A stretch of 64,000 nt of DNA from NCBI RefSeq assembly GCF_014697475.1, contig NZ_JACJRV010000025.1, forward strand, positions 17,852-81,851, read 5' to 3'. How positions within the stretch are numbered: the stretch's first letter is position 1; every line of letters starts with the position of its first letter. Under the pieces are notes generated by a model. The model was not told the origin of the DNA, did not search any database, and saw only the letters and a list, made by a program, of their open reading frames with translations. Positions 1 to 15,200 of the stretch are shown piece after piece. The translations under genes and the position numbers were made by a program. Origin of the DNA: Nostoc sp. FACHB-152. Its GTDB lineage: Bacteria; Cyanobacteriota; Cyanobacteriia; Cyanobacteriales; Nostocaceae.

Positions 1-1
1 G

Positions 2-107
2 TTAGACAAAATTAATTACACAGATCGTTTTTCTGTTCCCTGTTTTTTGTTCCCTATTCTCTATTTTCTGTTCCCTATCTCTGCGAAATGAACTTAATTT
101 CGTCCAA
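2..107. repeat. Imperfect inverted repeat enclosing CCCTATT-rich short repeats
   Basis: TTAGACAAAATTAATT at 2-17 is matched on the other strand by 91-107 (13 of 16 bases on the aligned part). Between the arms is a run of TGTTCCCT/CTATTTTCT units resembling the heptanucleotide repeats of heterocystous cyanobacteria. It may be a small non-autonomous element or a folded intergenic repeat; the left boundary is at the window edge, so its true extent is unknown. Confidence 0.4.
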
Positions 108-244
108 TTACTTAATTAGGGCGAAACACTTACACACAAATAGTTTCCAACAATTTAAATAGCCAAACTCTCCTCACTTCTCCATCTTCAATTAAAGAAA
201 AGATAGGAAATTGGGGAATTTAATCTTCAAGGAGAACAAAAACA

Positions 245-3200
245 ATGGATGATATTCATGGTGGCATTGATTTAACGCTTTCAAATCAATTACAGAATAG
301 TGGTGTAAGTTTACCACCTGCTCCCTATGGACTAGAAGCAAAGTCAAGCCTTCCTGGAGGAATATCTATTGTAGGAGTTGAATTACCTCCAGTTCTCCTT
401 GAGCCTCAGGTAGATGCGATCGCCTTTAGTACTTTAGATAATTCAGCTTTAGTAGGTAATGACATCCTCACCGGCGCAAACAGTTCTCATGCCTTGTTAG
501 TAGGCGGTGATTGGGAAAACACGCCATTGAGTGAAGGTAAGCAGATTGTTGTTATCGATCCGGGTGTAGAAGACTATCAGAATTTGCTGGCTGGTGTGGC
601 TGCGAATATCGAGATCGTCGTGTTGGATGGAAACAAAGACGGGGTGAGCCAGATAGGAGAATTTCTGGCGCAGCAGAATAATATCTCAGCCATTCATGTT
701 GTCACTCACGGCCAACCTGGAATTGTACAATTAGGAACAACCCAGTTAAGTAGTGACAATTTAGCAGAGTATGGAAGTCAATTACAAGGATGGGCTGGTG
801 CTTTAACTGAGAATGCAGACATTCTTTTCTATGGTTGTAACCTAGCTCAAGGTGATCAAGGGAGAGCTTTTGTAGACGAATTGAGTTGGTTAACGGGGGC
901 TGATGTTGCAGCATCAAACGATCTGACAGGTGCTGCATCCCTCGGTGGGGATTGGGATTTAGAAGTGAGTCAGGGAACAATTGAAACCCCGATCGCTTTT
1001 AATCAGCATATCGTGCAGACATATGATGGGTTATTGGCGGTAAGTGTCAATTTGATAGGTAATACCGCCACTTTCACAGGGGATGGCAACAACGATTCCC
1101 TTTATCTGCGAGTTAATGCAAGTAACCAGTTAGAGTTTAGTACCAATGGGACTAACTTTTCTAACGATTTGAGTTTGTCTGGAGCTATTCAGCCTCTAGT
1201 TATCTCCGCCAATACTCTCATCAATGTCAACTTAGGAGGCGGTGCGGATAGCTTATATATCGACACATCTTTAAATAATGCCCTCATCAGTTCTAATGCC
1301 AGCCTGAATTTTATTGGTGGTGCGGGAGCGGACACCCTTTCTGGTTCAAATACTGACAACACTTGGACAATTACCGATGTCATTGCTGGTAATGGCAATC
1401 TGAACAATGTCATCAATTTTTCTGGGACTGAAAATCTCTTCGGTGGTAGCGCGATCGATATCGTTATTACAGATGCCTTAACGACAGCCTGGAATAGAGT
1501 TAGTGGCTCGTTAACCAATGCTTACAACATCGCCAGTACCGAGATAAGTAATGCTGCGGGTGTTTTAGTCAGTGAGGTTAACAGTGCGATTGGTGTGACT
1601 GGCGATGTTATCAATGATATTGAGACGTTCTTAAACAATCTGAGTGACGATTTAGTTGATATTGGCTCTGATTTAACAGATTTTATTAATAACGGGATTG
1701 CTACTTTTGAGGGCTTACTAAACGGGGCTGTCAATGCTTTCCTTACAGGTGCAAACTATGCCCAAGTTCTGTATACCAGTACCATTGACGCTGCTAATCT
1801 GTTTATTGAGAATGTAATCACTAAGGCTAATGATGATTTTCTCTTCAGTAGCATTAATTCCGCCAATGTGACAATTCAAGCTAGTCCGATTCTGTCTGAC
1901 GATTTGATTTTAGAAAGAATTAAAGCAGGTGAATTAAGAGTCAGAACAGTTACAAGTAGCGACATTATTGACTTTAAAGACCCGACTGAATCTTTAACGA
2001 TTAATCTTGGTTTAGGGGACGATAAAATCACCGTCTCGCCACTGACTCTGAATGCTTCTTTAACCATTAACGGTGGATTCGGATTCGATCCCTCTCTTCC
2101 CTTCGTCGATTACCTAGATGGCAAAGATACAGTTATTTTCTCCGGCAACTTAAATCTTCCGAGCAAAGATTTGACCGTGCTGACGGAAAACATTACCGTT
2201 GACACAGGCGTAACTATCTCTACTCAGAAAGCAGGAGAAAATTCTGGCAATATTGACTTGACGGGTACGATAGTTAATATTGACTCGAATGCCAAACTCT
2301 TCACTAAGGCGATCGCTGACAATAAAACCTCTGGCAAGATTTCTATAGCTGCCAATGTTAAGGACTTTTCTGGAATTTCCCCCATTGATGTTTTCCCCAG
2401 CGAAGATGTGAGCGTTAACATCGCATCGGGAGTACAGATCGAAGGTGGTGAGATTAGCATTGCCGCTTCCAAAGAAAGCCAAACAGGTATTTTGCCGATC
2501 CTCATAGTCGCCCTCCAGTCGAAAGAAGCCAAGATTAATATTCAAGGAGCGACTATTAAAGGCGATTCCGTCAGTATTAATGCCAATGCTGCCGACGGCA
2601 ATATCCTCGAAGACGATGCCACCTTAGTTAATAACTTAGCGATTCAACCGTTAATCAACTTACTGGATGTAGCGGGATTAGCATTAACGGCAATTGGCGC
2701 ACCAGCTATCTTGTCTGCGGTTTCTGTCTCAATGCGGAAGTCTGACGCATTAGTAAGTCTCACAGACACGCAAATTATTAGCGATGGCGATGTCAGCATT
2801 GGAGCGGACAATAGCGTTAGTAGTGTTGCTTCAGCCGGAGGAGGATTAGAACCAGCGAGAAGAGGCAGGTATAAAGCCAATGTAGATTCTTTCCCCTTCA
2901 GTGCCGGTTACAGCAAAGCAGAAGGTTCGGCGCAAACTCTGCTAAGTGGGACAACCTCGATCCAAGCAGGCGGCAATGTTGAGATTACCTCCAACGCCGA
3001 AACCACTGCCGAAGTAGGTGCTAGCACCGCCGTCAATTCCAGTCTGAAGGCAAGAGGAACAACAACGATTAAAAACCCCACTCAAGCTTTTGGGGTTAGC
3101 GTTGCTGTAACTGAGTCGAGTACAACTTCCAAAGCAATTATTGGCGAAAATGTCTCGATTGTTGCCGATGGCAATGTGAAAGTGGGGGCGACGGGAGAAT

Positions 3201-6200
3201 CTAACCTCGAATCAAAATCGGGGGTAGCCGTCTTTATTGATGGTAGTGGGGCAATAGGAGTAGCTGTCGGTTCTGATAAGGTAGATATTCAATCGCTCGT
3301 CAATGGCAAAATTACTGCTGGATCGGTACAACAACAAGGCGTAGATTTAACTACTAACGTTAATACTGCCAACGATACGATTACCCTTGCTCATCACGGG
3401 CTAAAAACAGGGGATGAATTGTTGTATATCGCCGCCGATCCCAACAATCCTGATACCTCTTTAACGGCGATCGGCGGACTGGTAAGCGGGCAAACCTATA
3501 AGGTAATTGTCATCGATGAAAATACCCTGAAGTTAACTCAAGGCGATACCATTCCCCTCAATGCCAGTCGTTCTGTTGGTGTCAATCCCGACGCAACCCA
3601 AACTCTAAATCGTCGCAATATCCTCAATTTTGACCCCGCAACCGATGTTAATGCTGTTACTAACACCATTACCATTGCCGGACATAAATTTACTAACGGT
3701 CAAGAAGTGGATTATTGGCTCGGTAACGAAGATGCCGAACAGATTTCGGGATTGTCTAACCAAGATACCTACGCAGTCGTTAATGTTAACGGCAATTCCT
3801 TCCAGCTAGCCGTTTTAGACAATACCCTACCGGGTGCAACCAACCAAACCGTCATCCTGAATGGGAAAACCTACTACATCCTTGATTTAGAACTACCCAG
3901 TAAAACTAACAGCGTCTTTAGCTTCGATCCTACGGGAACGACGCTGGTTCCTGCCAACACTACCATCGACTCCACTAGCGATGAAATCATCTTCAGCAGT
4001 GCTAACAGTTTTTCCACCGGACAAAAGGTAAGATATTCCAATGGCGGCGGTAGTAATATTGGTGGTTTAAGCAATAATACCGATTATTACGTCATCCGTG
4101 TCTCTGGATCTAACGATCACATTAAACTAGCCACCAGCTACGAAAATGCGATTAATGGGGTATTTATTAACAACCTCAGTGGTACGGGCGTAACGGGAAC
4201 ATCCCACAGTTTCACAGGACAGCACCAACACATCTTCGCCTTTGAAGAAACTGCCCTTGCCTTCAAACCTAGCGAAGCCGTAAATAACGACGATGGCACG
4301 ATTACCTTTAACCAAGATCACGGTTGGCAGACAGGGGATGCAGTAGTTTATCGCACCGATTCCACAGTTAAAAAAGAAGCAGGGATGACGCGGTTCTCTA
4401 ACTTTGCCCTAGCCGATGCCACCCTTACCTTCAACCCCACAAGTCTTGTAGAAGAAGAACCCAGTATTGATGTTGCCAATAATCTGATTTTCTTCAATGA
4501 AATCCACAATTTTGTCACCGGACAACGGGTGAAATACTCCAATGGTGGCGGTAGTAATCTTGGTGGTTTGAGCAATAATACTGACTATTTCGTAATCAAT
4601 ACTGGCGACAATAATATTCAACTAGCGACCAGTCGCGCTAACGCTTTAGCAGGAATTGCCATCGACCTTACTAGTGCTGGAACCGGGACATCCCACAACT
4701 TCCTTACCAACGCCGTCGATCTCGCTGATAACCTTTTTGTTGTTGACAACCACGACTTCCAAACAGGGCAGAAAGTCACCTACGTCACCGATGGTGGTAA
4801 TGCAGTTAGCGGTTTAACTAACCAAACCGAATACTATGTCATCCGCATTAACGAAAACATCTTTAAACTGGCAACTTCTCGTGCCAATGCCTCGGCGGGA
4901 GTAGCCATTGACCTGACTGGTGTTGGTACGGGTACTTCCCACACCTTCAAGACGGATGTATTTGTCTCTCTCTTTGACGCATCCCGTACTGCGCCTGTTG
5001 TTGATCCAGTCCAAGATACCCTAGAACTGAAGAATCACGGACTGACTAATGGCGAAAAAGTTACTTACTACAGTAGCGATGGCGATCCCATTCCTGGATT
5101 GACCAATGGTAGCGAATACAGCGTTATTGTCGTTGATGCTAACCACATTCAATTTGCTGATACCGATCCGAATACTCCTCTAGCAGCATTACAACTAGGT
5201 AACGGCTCATCCACTGGTATCAGTCTGCAATATTTAACCACTGATAGTAAGACTATCGAGTTCGATCCTTCTATCGTTCCTGTCCTCGAAGGTACTACCG
5301 ACACCACGATTTCGATGTTCGGACATGGATTTAAAACGGGCGATCGCATTACCTATCTTACAGGTGGAGGTACAGCAGTTGGCGGCTTAACCGATGGTAA
5401 AGAATACATTGTTATCCGCGTTGATGATAATAATTTCCAACTTGCTGACCCCAATAGTCCCAATACACCGATCGCCATGACGGCGGGGGTAGCTACAGGG
5501 GAAAATCATGGCTTCGAGCGAGTTTCAAGAGCTACCAGAGGCGATCTGCCCCTAGATGGTTTAACCAGCAATGAAATTTACTATGTCGTGAAAGTAGACG
5601 ATCGCACCATTCGTCTCACCGACTCACCCATAACAGCGCAAGCGGCTTTACCCATCGATCTCACTTTAGCTGCTGGACAAACAGGAATTCATACCTTCGC
5701 CGTGCCTGGTGAATCTCCTGGTATTTCTATTGTAGCGGAATTAGAATCTGACAACCGTACTATTACTGAATCAACTATTGGCGGCATTCCTACTCTTACC
5801 GATTACCTGGCAGGAACTGTCCCTCCCGAACCCAAAGCCGTTAAAGGACTAATCGCGGGAGCGAGTGCCTATCTCAGACCGGCGAAAGGGTCTACTTTTA
5901 GTATTAACGCTGCGGTTGCTGTCAATTCCTTTGACCATAACGTCATAGCCCAAGCTGGCTCGACTGCCGTTTTAAAATCAGATGCCGACATTAACATCAC
6001 AGCTTCAGCAGAACAGGGAGTACAAGCTAATGCCCAAGGTGGTGTTTCTAATGAAGTTCCAGGCACTGGCGGTAAGGTAGTCTCTGGTTCAGTGGCAGTT
6101 GCCGTTGGCAACTACGATACAACCGTCAAAGCGATAGTGGCGAATGGAGCCAAGCTAGATGCCAAGGAAGCCATCTCAGTGACTTCGGATATCAGCTATC

Positions 6201-9200
6201 CTCTGTTGGTCGATTCTCTGCCCTTTAATCCTAATCGCTTTGATTTAGGCAGTCCCGACGATGGCAGCATTCAGGACGAACTCGCTCAAGCCTTTAATGG
6301 CAGGTTCGGACTCGACAATATGATTAACACTTGGGCTGTCACCAAAAACAAAGCTGGAGCCGCCCCAGGGCAGGCAGCTAAAGTCAGCATAGCTGGTTCG
6401 ATCGGTGTCTCTAGCTATCTCAACCGCTCAGAAGCAATTATTGAGTCAGGTGCATTAATCAATCAAGATCCTCTGTTCCAAAATGACGACCAATCCGTCG
6501 AAGTTGCTGCTAATACCGCAATGGAATTAATTAACATCGCGGGGATAATTCAACTCGATGTCAAACCCGAACCAGGAGCGATCGCCCTAGCAATTAAAGC
6601 CAAGAGTTCCCCCTTCTCCCTGTTCGGTAATGAGGCAGGTTTAGTCGGGGTTGGCGGCGCACTGCTGATTCAAACCCTAGAAAATCATACGATCGCCAGA
6701 ATTGGGGATGGAGCTAAGATTTTTACGGGCAATGACGGATTGAACGTTAGCGCAACTGAAGATATCTTATCGGTTGATTTAGCACAAACAGGTGGCAATT
6801 CCGGGCTGTTCGGCGTGAGTGGTAGTCTATCCTTTGCCAATCAAAACAGCGAAACCATCGCCCAGATCGACAGTGGCGCGACAGTAGTAGGTGGGGATGT
6901 CTCGGTAACGGCGACAAGTATTGTCGACCATTACAACATCGTCGGAGCAGTGCAGTTAGCCAAGAGTGTCGGTGTTGGAGTCAGTATCGGTAGTACCGCC
7001 GTCAAGCGGGATACAGCCGCCATTATCGGCAAACGCCGCACCGACAGCGACCAAAGTGTAGGAACGAACGGCACTAACTTTAATGTCTCTAGTATTGATG
7101 TAACAGCAACTAATACAGGCAAAATCTGGGGTATTGGGGTTGCTGGAGCGGTTGTTTCCGATATTCCCGTACTATCCATTCCTTCACAACCAGCCCTGCC
7201 CTCCAATATCGGGGTCGGGATTTCTGGGGTAATTGCCTTCAACCGCATTACCGACAGTACCCAGGCATACATCAACGATAGCGGACTGTTGAATGTTAAT
7301 GGCGGCAAGATTGCCGTCAAGAGCGAAGATCGGACAGGAATTTTCTCTATTAGTGGTGCAGCCACCCTGGTCAAAGCCGGAACAATCTCAGCCGGGATTT
7401 CTGGCTCTTTCAGTGTCAATGAACTGAACATGAAGACAGAAGCCTCGATTACTGGGGCAACCATTCAACAAGCTAATGACTTAACAGTAGAAGCCTTGCG
7501 CGATGGCAGTGTCTTTGCCTTCACTATCGGTGTTGCCGTTGCTGCCGCCGTGCCGACAACGGGTGGTTTAGCTGGGGCGGGAACAGTTGCCCTATCGCTA
7601 TCGGACAATAAGATTACTAGTACAACCCGCAGCTACTTAAAAGGCGTTGATGTTACCCTACCTGGAGAGGTTAGCCTCAATGCTCAAGATATTTCCGTCA
7701 TTGCAGCGATCGCAGTAGGCGGTGCGGGTTCCGGTGCGGCTGGTGTAGGCGGTGCAGCAGCCGCACTAGCTGTGGCAGGAGGAGTCACCACCAATACCAT
7801 CGATAACACCGTCGAATCATTTATTAAAGATAGTGGCGGTAGCAAGAAGATTCAGGCGAATTTAGTCACCCTAACTGCTAGTGATGATTCGACCATTCGA
7901 GCAGTAGCAGGCGGCTTTGCCATTGCCATCGCTACAGGTGCAGGCGGTGCTAAGGGAGCAGGTGCAGTCGGTTTAGGCATTGCCAACAACAAGATTGGCA
8001 AAGGCAACGGTCATGCTGTTAGAGCCTATATCGATAATGCCGTTGTTATCGCCGAAGAAGATGTAATTCTCAAGGCCATCTCCACGGCGACGATTGAAGC
8101 CCTGGCAATGGGCGGTGCAGGAGCAGGTGCTGGCGGTGCAGGTGGAGTTACAGGCGCACTGGCGGGTGCGGGTGCGGGGACGGAGAATGTCATTCAAATT
8201 GCCATCGAAGCCAGTATTAAAAATAACAGTACTGTCAGCGCAAATAATGGTGACGTTTCCCTCACCGCCAGCGATAGTTCTATCGTTAAAGCCGATGCTG
8301 GTGGTATAGCAATTGCGATCGCCGCCAGTTTGGGGGCGGGTGCGAAGGGAGCGGCATCCATCGGGGCAGCAGTGGCGACAAATACGGTCAATAACAGCGT
8401 TAAGGCTCTGATCGACGGCCCGACAGTCACCGCCCAAAGTGATGTAATTCTGAGTGCTACCTCGACAGCCGAGATCGATGCTCTCGCCCTTGGTGGTGCA
8501 GGAGCAGGTGCTGGCGGTGCGGGTGCAGGACTGACAGGCGCGTTGGCAGGTGCAGGCGCAGGCACGGTCAATAATATTAACCTGGAAATCGAAGCCAGCC
8601 TTAAAAATAACAGTACCGTCACAGCAAACAACGGCGATGTGACCCTCACCGCAAACGATAATTCTACGATTAACGCCGATGCTGGTGGTGTGGCAGTTGC
8701 TATCGCTGCTAATTTAGGTGGCGGGGCGACGGGATCGGGTGCGATCGGGGCAGCAGTCTCTACTAATACAGTCAATAACAGTGTTAAGGCTCTGATCGAC
8801 GACTCGGCAGTCACAGCCCAAAGCGATGTAATTCTGAATGCTACCTCGACAGCCGAGATCGACGCTTTTGCCCTTGGTGGTGCGGGCGCAGGTGCTGGCG
8901 GTGCAGGTGCAGGACTGACAGGCGCGTTGGCAGGCGCAGGCGCGGGTACGATTAATACCATTAACCTGGAAATCGCAGCCAGTGTTAAGAATACCAGTAC
9001 GGTAGATGCAGATACAGGTATCGTTACTCTCACTGCTCTCGACACTTCCCAGATTAAAGCCGATGCAGGCGGTGTCGCGGTGGCGATCGCCGCAAGTGCA
9101 GGTGCTGGTGCGGCTGGTTCGGGTGCCATCGGTGCGGGAATCGCAATTAATAATATTAGTAATACGGTAGTCGCCGTTATTGATGATTCCCTAGTCACGG

Positions 9201-12200
9201 CGGCGGGAGATGTCAATCTGACGGCTACGGCTAAATCGCAAACCGATAAGACCTTCGATTTTGCCAGGGCTGCCGTTAATGCGGTGAATAATACGATTAG
9301 CTACACGAATCATGGATTGAAGACAGGCGATCGCGTGATTTATCGCAATCTCGGCAATGTGGGGCAACAATTGGGCGGACTGGAAGACGGTCAGAGCTAT
9401 TTTGTGATTAAAGTTGATGACAACACGATTAAGTTGGTGGCAACTAATGCTGAAACAACCGCCAGCGAGCCAGCCGCGATTGATCTGACAACTGGTACGG
9501 CAGGAACGAATCACCGCTTTGAAACCCTCAAACCGAGAATTCAGGCAATTGCGATCGCTGGAGCCGCAGCCGGAGCAGGAACAGCCACAGGAGCAGGTTT
9601 AGCAGGTTCGGGAGCGGGAGCGCAAGCAGATAACACCATTAATAACATCGTTGAGGCATATATTAAGGGCAGTGAAAATGTCACTGCGGGTGATTCAGTC
9701 AACGTCAAAGCCAGCGATGACTCGAACATTCAAGCAGATTCCGGTGGCTTTGCCGTAGCCATTGGCGCAACGGCAACGGGCGCGGCGGGTGCGCTCTCGA
9801 TAGGGGCTTCCTTGTCAGATAACACCATTGGCGATTCGGGAATTAAGCTGACCAATCACGGCTTGAATACTGGCGATGCCGTCGTTTATAACGGCACTGG
9901 CGACGCGATCGGCGGTTTGGTTAAAGGACAGATTTACTACGTTATTAAACTCGACGATAACCGCATTCAACTAGCCGCAACGCTAAACGAAGCCACAGGT
10001 AGCAATAATGGCACACCTAACGATACTAGTGACGATATTTTTGTTAAACCCATCATCCTCGATCGCACCGTCGCTGGAGCCAGCCACAGTCTGACAAAAG
10101 GCGGCACAGTCAAGAATTTTAGCCAGGAAGATGTCTTCCAAAGCTTAGTTCGAGCCACCATTATCGATTCAAACGTGACAGCAGCCAACGATGTCATCCT
10201 CAGTGCGATTTCAGCAGCACAAATTGATGCTCTAGCGATTGGTGGTGCGGCATCAGGGGCAGGCACAGGGGCAGGATTAGCCGGAGCTTTAGCTGGTGCG
10301 GGGGCTGGCTCTACTAATGCGATCGCTCAAGTTATTATTGCCAGCATTGAGAATAACAGCGATGTCACAGCAACTAACGGCGATGTTGACCTGTTGGCAG
10401 TAGATACTTCCAAAATTAAAGCCGATGCGGGTGGTGTGGCGATATCCGTTGCAGTTAGCCTAGCAGGTACAGCAGGTGCAGCATCAGTAGGACTTGCCAT
10501 TAGTGATAACAACATCGGCAATAAGACCAAAGCCTATATCGATAGCTCCACAGTAAATGCCGCTAGCGATGTCGATCTCGATGCCAATTCGACGGCGGAA
10601 ATTAACGCCTTTACCTTTGGGGGAGCAGGCGCAGTCAGTGTCAGTGTGGGAGCAGGGGCTGGTGCGGCTTCGGCAGCAGGGGCTGGTTCGACTAACACCA
10701 TTGCCAATGTAATTGAGGCTTATATTCTCGATAGTTCTGGGGTCAAAGCCAGCCTTGGTTCGGTCAGCTTGAGTGCTACCGATGATGCCAAGATTCAAGC
10801 AACCGCCCACGGTGGTAGTCTAGCCTTGTCTGGCAGTGATACTGTCAGTGTCTCCCTTAGTATCGCCGCAGTTGATGCCAATAACACCCTCAGCAACCAA
10901 GTTCGCAGCTTTATCGATAATTCCACAGTAGAAGCACTCAATGGCACTGTGACAGTTATTGCCGATAGCAATAGCAGCATTAACTCAGAAGCCGTTGCTG
11001 CTTCTGTGGGCGGAGCGATTTCCCTGTTTAGCGGTGGTTTTTCTGGCGCAGGTGCAGGGGCTACTAACAATATCGGCAATACCATCGAAGCCGCAATTAA
11101 AGACAATAGTACTGTGAGAACTCGTAATACTCTGCGAGTTACTGCCACCGATAATTCTAGTATTAGCTCCGATGTCGGTGCGGGTTCTTTAGCCTTTGGA
11201 GCAGTGGGAGGTTCCATCGGCGTTTCCGTTACCGATAACACCATTAATAACAGCGTTAGAGCCTTCATCGATGGTTTGGTGACAGTAACTAACGGCAATG
11301 TTGAAATTACAGCTGATTCCACCGCCACTGCCAACAGTTTCGCCATTGCCACCTCGATCGCCGCTAGCGTTTTTGGAGGCTTTGCCGGGGCGGGTAGCGA
11401 TGCCAAGACGACTATCGGCGGTACGGTGGAAGCTTATTTAGGTACGGCGGGAAGGTTAACCGTCAATTCCGCTACTGGTGATGCGATTATCAAGGCAACC
11501 TCCAACCAAAACACAACAACTAAAGCGAGCGGCACTGCCATTAGTCTCGGTGCTGTCGGTGCTGCTGTTGGTGTCACCCTAGCTGATACTACTTTCAATG
11601 GCATTACCAGAGCCTACAGCCAAGGCGAAATAGCAGCAGCCAACGATTTTACGGTAGAAGCGCAAAATATCGGCACTGCCACGACAGAAACCTTTGCCCT
11701 TTCTGCCGCGATCGGCGGATTCTTTAATGTCAGTGGTACAGGTACAAAAGCCTCAGCGAATATTACCCCCACAGTAACGGCTTATGTAGTCGTTCCTGCC
11801 ACTGTGACAATGAACCTGACGGGCGATCTCAGCGTTCGGGCTGTGTCGGAGTTAGCGGCTGATGCTAAAGCTCAAGGTGTTGCTGCCTCTACTGGCGCGG
11901 GAATTGGTTCTTCTCAAGCAACTGTAACAGTTGCTGCCAATCTCGATGCCTACGTGGGCGGTAAAATTAATGCCAGAAGTCTGGCGATTATAGCTAATTT
12001 ATCGGGAGAAAAAGCCCAAGCCTTCGCCTCTGGCTCGTCGGGCGGACTATTGTTAGGTGTAGATTCTACTAGCACCAGTGTTATCAATAACAGCAGCACT
12101 CAAAGCTACGTTCTCGATAACGCCAACCTTAATATTAATAACGCCACCAATGTCACAGCAATTAGTACGACTAACCAAAAAGCTGAATCTAATAGTGCTG

Positions 12201-15200
12201 CTGGTGGCATTATTGCCGTAGGAGTTAGTAAATCCAATGTTTCTACTAACACCAATACCGAAGCCTATTTCGGATCGGGAGTCAGACTGATTGGGGGAAC
12301 ATTGAATATTTCGGCGGTGGGAGCAGATACGAATTTAGCCCTCACCACAGCTGGTAGCGGTGGTATTGGAGCGGGAACGAGTGCCAGTGCCACCACCTCG
12401 AATACGAGTACCACCCTCGCCAAAATTAAAGACGATTTATCGGGTAATAGCAGCAACACCATCGACATCGATTTGAGTAGTCGAGGTGCAGGAACTCTGA
12501 CAATAGGGGCAAAACACACCGCCAACTTTGATACTCAAATAAAAACGGGCGCGGGTGGCGTAATCGCTGGTAGCGGTGCGGCAAATAATAATCAAGTTAT
12601 CTCCGCCGTCGAATCAGGAGTTGGCAATAATGTCAACATTAAGGCAAAAGATATCGCAATTGATGCCACCAATCGCGTCAGGAAGAACTTGGTAGGTGGT
12701 GGGGAAAATCTTAAGGGAACGACGGGCGGTTTAGCGAGTGGTGCGGGTGCTGATAGCGAGACTACCATCAGCTTGAGTACCTTAACCACTGTGGGTAATA
12801 ACGCCGTCCTAACAGTAGTAGGCAATACCGCCAGTAACGATACCATCACCTTGCGATCGCTCAACGATATTAATGTTACCGATAAAGTCACCCTAACTAC
12901 AGGTGGAGCAGTATCGGGTGCGGATGCTACGGCTACGGTTCGCAGCTTAAGCGACCTAGCTAAGGTAGCAGTGGGTACAGGTGCGACTCTACAAAGCACA
13001 GGCGGTATCGATATCTCTGCCAGAGGCCAGGGTGATATCAAGATTCAGGTGAATGCCGAAACCTATGGTATTGGTACGGTAGCGATCGCCAATTCTAAAA
13101 TCGATCTCAAACCTACCAACGAAATTGCGATCGGCAATAATGCCAAAATCCGCGCAGGTGGCAACCTCAACTTATCGGCAGGAACAGATACAAACTTTAA
13201 CCGCGATTCCTATACCCTCGAATCCCGCACCGATACCTTTGCTGGTAGTGCCATCCCCATCTCATCTATCAACGCCGAAGCCTACTTACTACAGGAGAAT
13301 AAGATTACCGTTGCGTCCGGAGCCATCTTAGAAACCGCTAGGGATGCCAAACTCCACGCCGAACGAGACGGATTTGCCAATTTGATTGCCCAAGCTAAAG
13401 CGGTGAACTGGTTCAACGCTTTGGGTAATGCCATTGATAAATTATTAGGCGGCGGCGGTACCGAGCAGTATGAAGGATTCTCCAAGAGTGAAGCTCATGG
13501 TACTGTTCAAGTCGATGGTACGGTACGGACAGGTATTAACCGCAATCTCACTCTCGAACTCAACGCTTGGGATCGCGATACTGGTACAATTACCAACTTT
13601 ACTAAGAGCGATGGTATCAACTTTACCGTTACCTTAGAAAAAGTTCAGTCCAATCTCGAAAAAGCTTTAGAACAAGCCAAAGCTGAGTTAATTAAGTACG
13701 GGGATACCAACGCCACCCTCAAGACTTTTTATGAGGGTGAAATTGCCCGCATCCAAGCAGCATTGGCGGCAGAAGGGCTATTACAAACAGGCGGCCCCGA
13801 CGGTCTAACCAATCGGGTGGAACAATATGCGATTACCGTCACCGTCGATCCGATCTTGGCTCAGGCAGGGACGATTGATATTCGTAGCGATCAACTCCAA
13901 GGCAACGGTGTCTTTGATGCTCCCGGCGATGCCAGCGTCAATATTCTCAACCATACACCCGCTTTCATTAAGATTCTCGGTATTACAATTCCAGAGCAAA
14001 ATGGCGGACTGTTCTTGAATGGGGTTGAGGTATCGGCAGCAGTTTCTTTAAGTGCTATTAAAGGCGAAATTAACGCCGAAAACAGCCGCAATGCAACCCA
14101 AGATAACCAAAGCAATCTCAGTGGCGAATCCTTAGTGGTGGCGGGAGTTGCTGCCTTCTCCAGCATTACGGGTGGTGGTTCTGCCAATGAACCCCTCATC
14201 CAAGTCATCAATGATTTCGATGTCACTTCCATTACCAACGATATTTATCCTTGGCCCGATATTACTGTACTGGGAGATATTGAGAATTTAGGTGGCGATT
14301 TGGTTCTAAGAACCCTTGCTAGTGGACAAGGAGACATTACCGTTAAAGGTCGCATCCGCGTACAAAATTCAATCATCGAAGCGGGTGGTAGCGCTACGTT
14401 CGATCTTCCTGGAGAAGGTACATCCTTCCCCGTTGCGGGTGAAGACTATGCAAAATGGCTGTCGGTGACTGGTGGGGCTAAACCGCCTGGAACTGGAGGG
14501 ATAACACAAGCGAATCAAGCAGGAATTGACAGCATTCTTAACCAAATTCCTACTAATGTGAGTTTGTATGGCGATCGCATCTTTATCAATGCCGAATATG
14601 TCAACATCAACGGCATCATTCAAAGTGGTAAGTCCGATTACGAACTCACTTTAAGTGCGGCGACAATTCAAGAAATTGATGATCTTCTTAAAGCTGGCAC
14701 AACAGGCATTGTCACCCTCAAGACCATTACCAATAAAGACTTCTTGGTTCGTTACGATGTAGCGAATAACCAAATTATCTTAGAAGAACTGCGGGTGAGT
14801 GGTGGTTCAATTGATATTACAGGACACATTCTTAACTCCGCTAACGGCGAAATCAAGCTCCTTGGTGGCTACGGTAAAATCAACGTCACTAATAACACAC
14901 CTTATGACCTGGTAATTAAGCGTCTAGATGTCTCTCAAAGCGGGGCTGGAACCTTAGTTCTCAAAGATAAAGCTAAGGGAACGAGTGCTAATCCCTTCGT
15001 TACTATTTATCAGAAGACCGCCAATGGCGTAACCATTACTACGGATAATGGCTCAGGGTCAGTTGTTTCCCAAGGCAGCAATAATTCAACCTACAATCCC
15101 AAGTCTGGCTGGCGTTATGGTTGGTCAATTGGCAAAGAAACCCGCACAAGGACAACAACGACTTATGGCACTTCCTCTTGGCTTGGTATTGATGCCCTAG

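Noticed and set aside
190..230. Purine-rich stretch before the giant gene resembling the operator complement
   Set aside because: About 14 of 30 matches, no box periodicity; consistent with chance in A/G-rich DNA.
6931..7464. 177-codon minus-strand frame opposite the giant gene
   Set aside because: Shadow of the coding strand; low-complexity composition, no recognisable family.
8194..9216. 340-codon minus-strand open frame opposite the giant gene
   Set aside because: It is a proline/alanine/valine-rich mirror of the Gly/Ala repeat codons with no ribosome binding site or domain; long antisense frames are expected opposite GC-rich periodic repeats.
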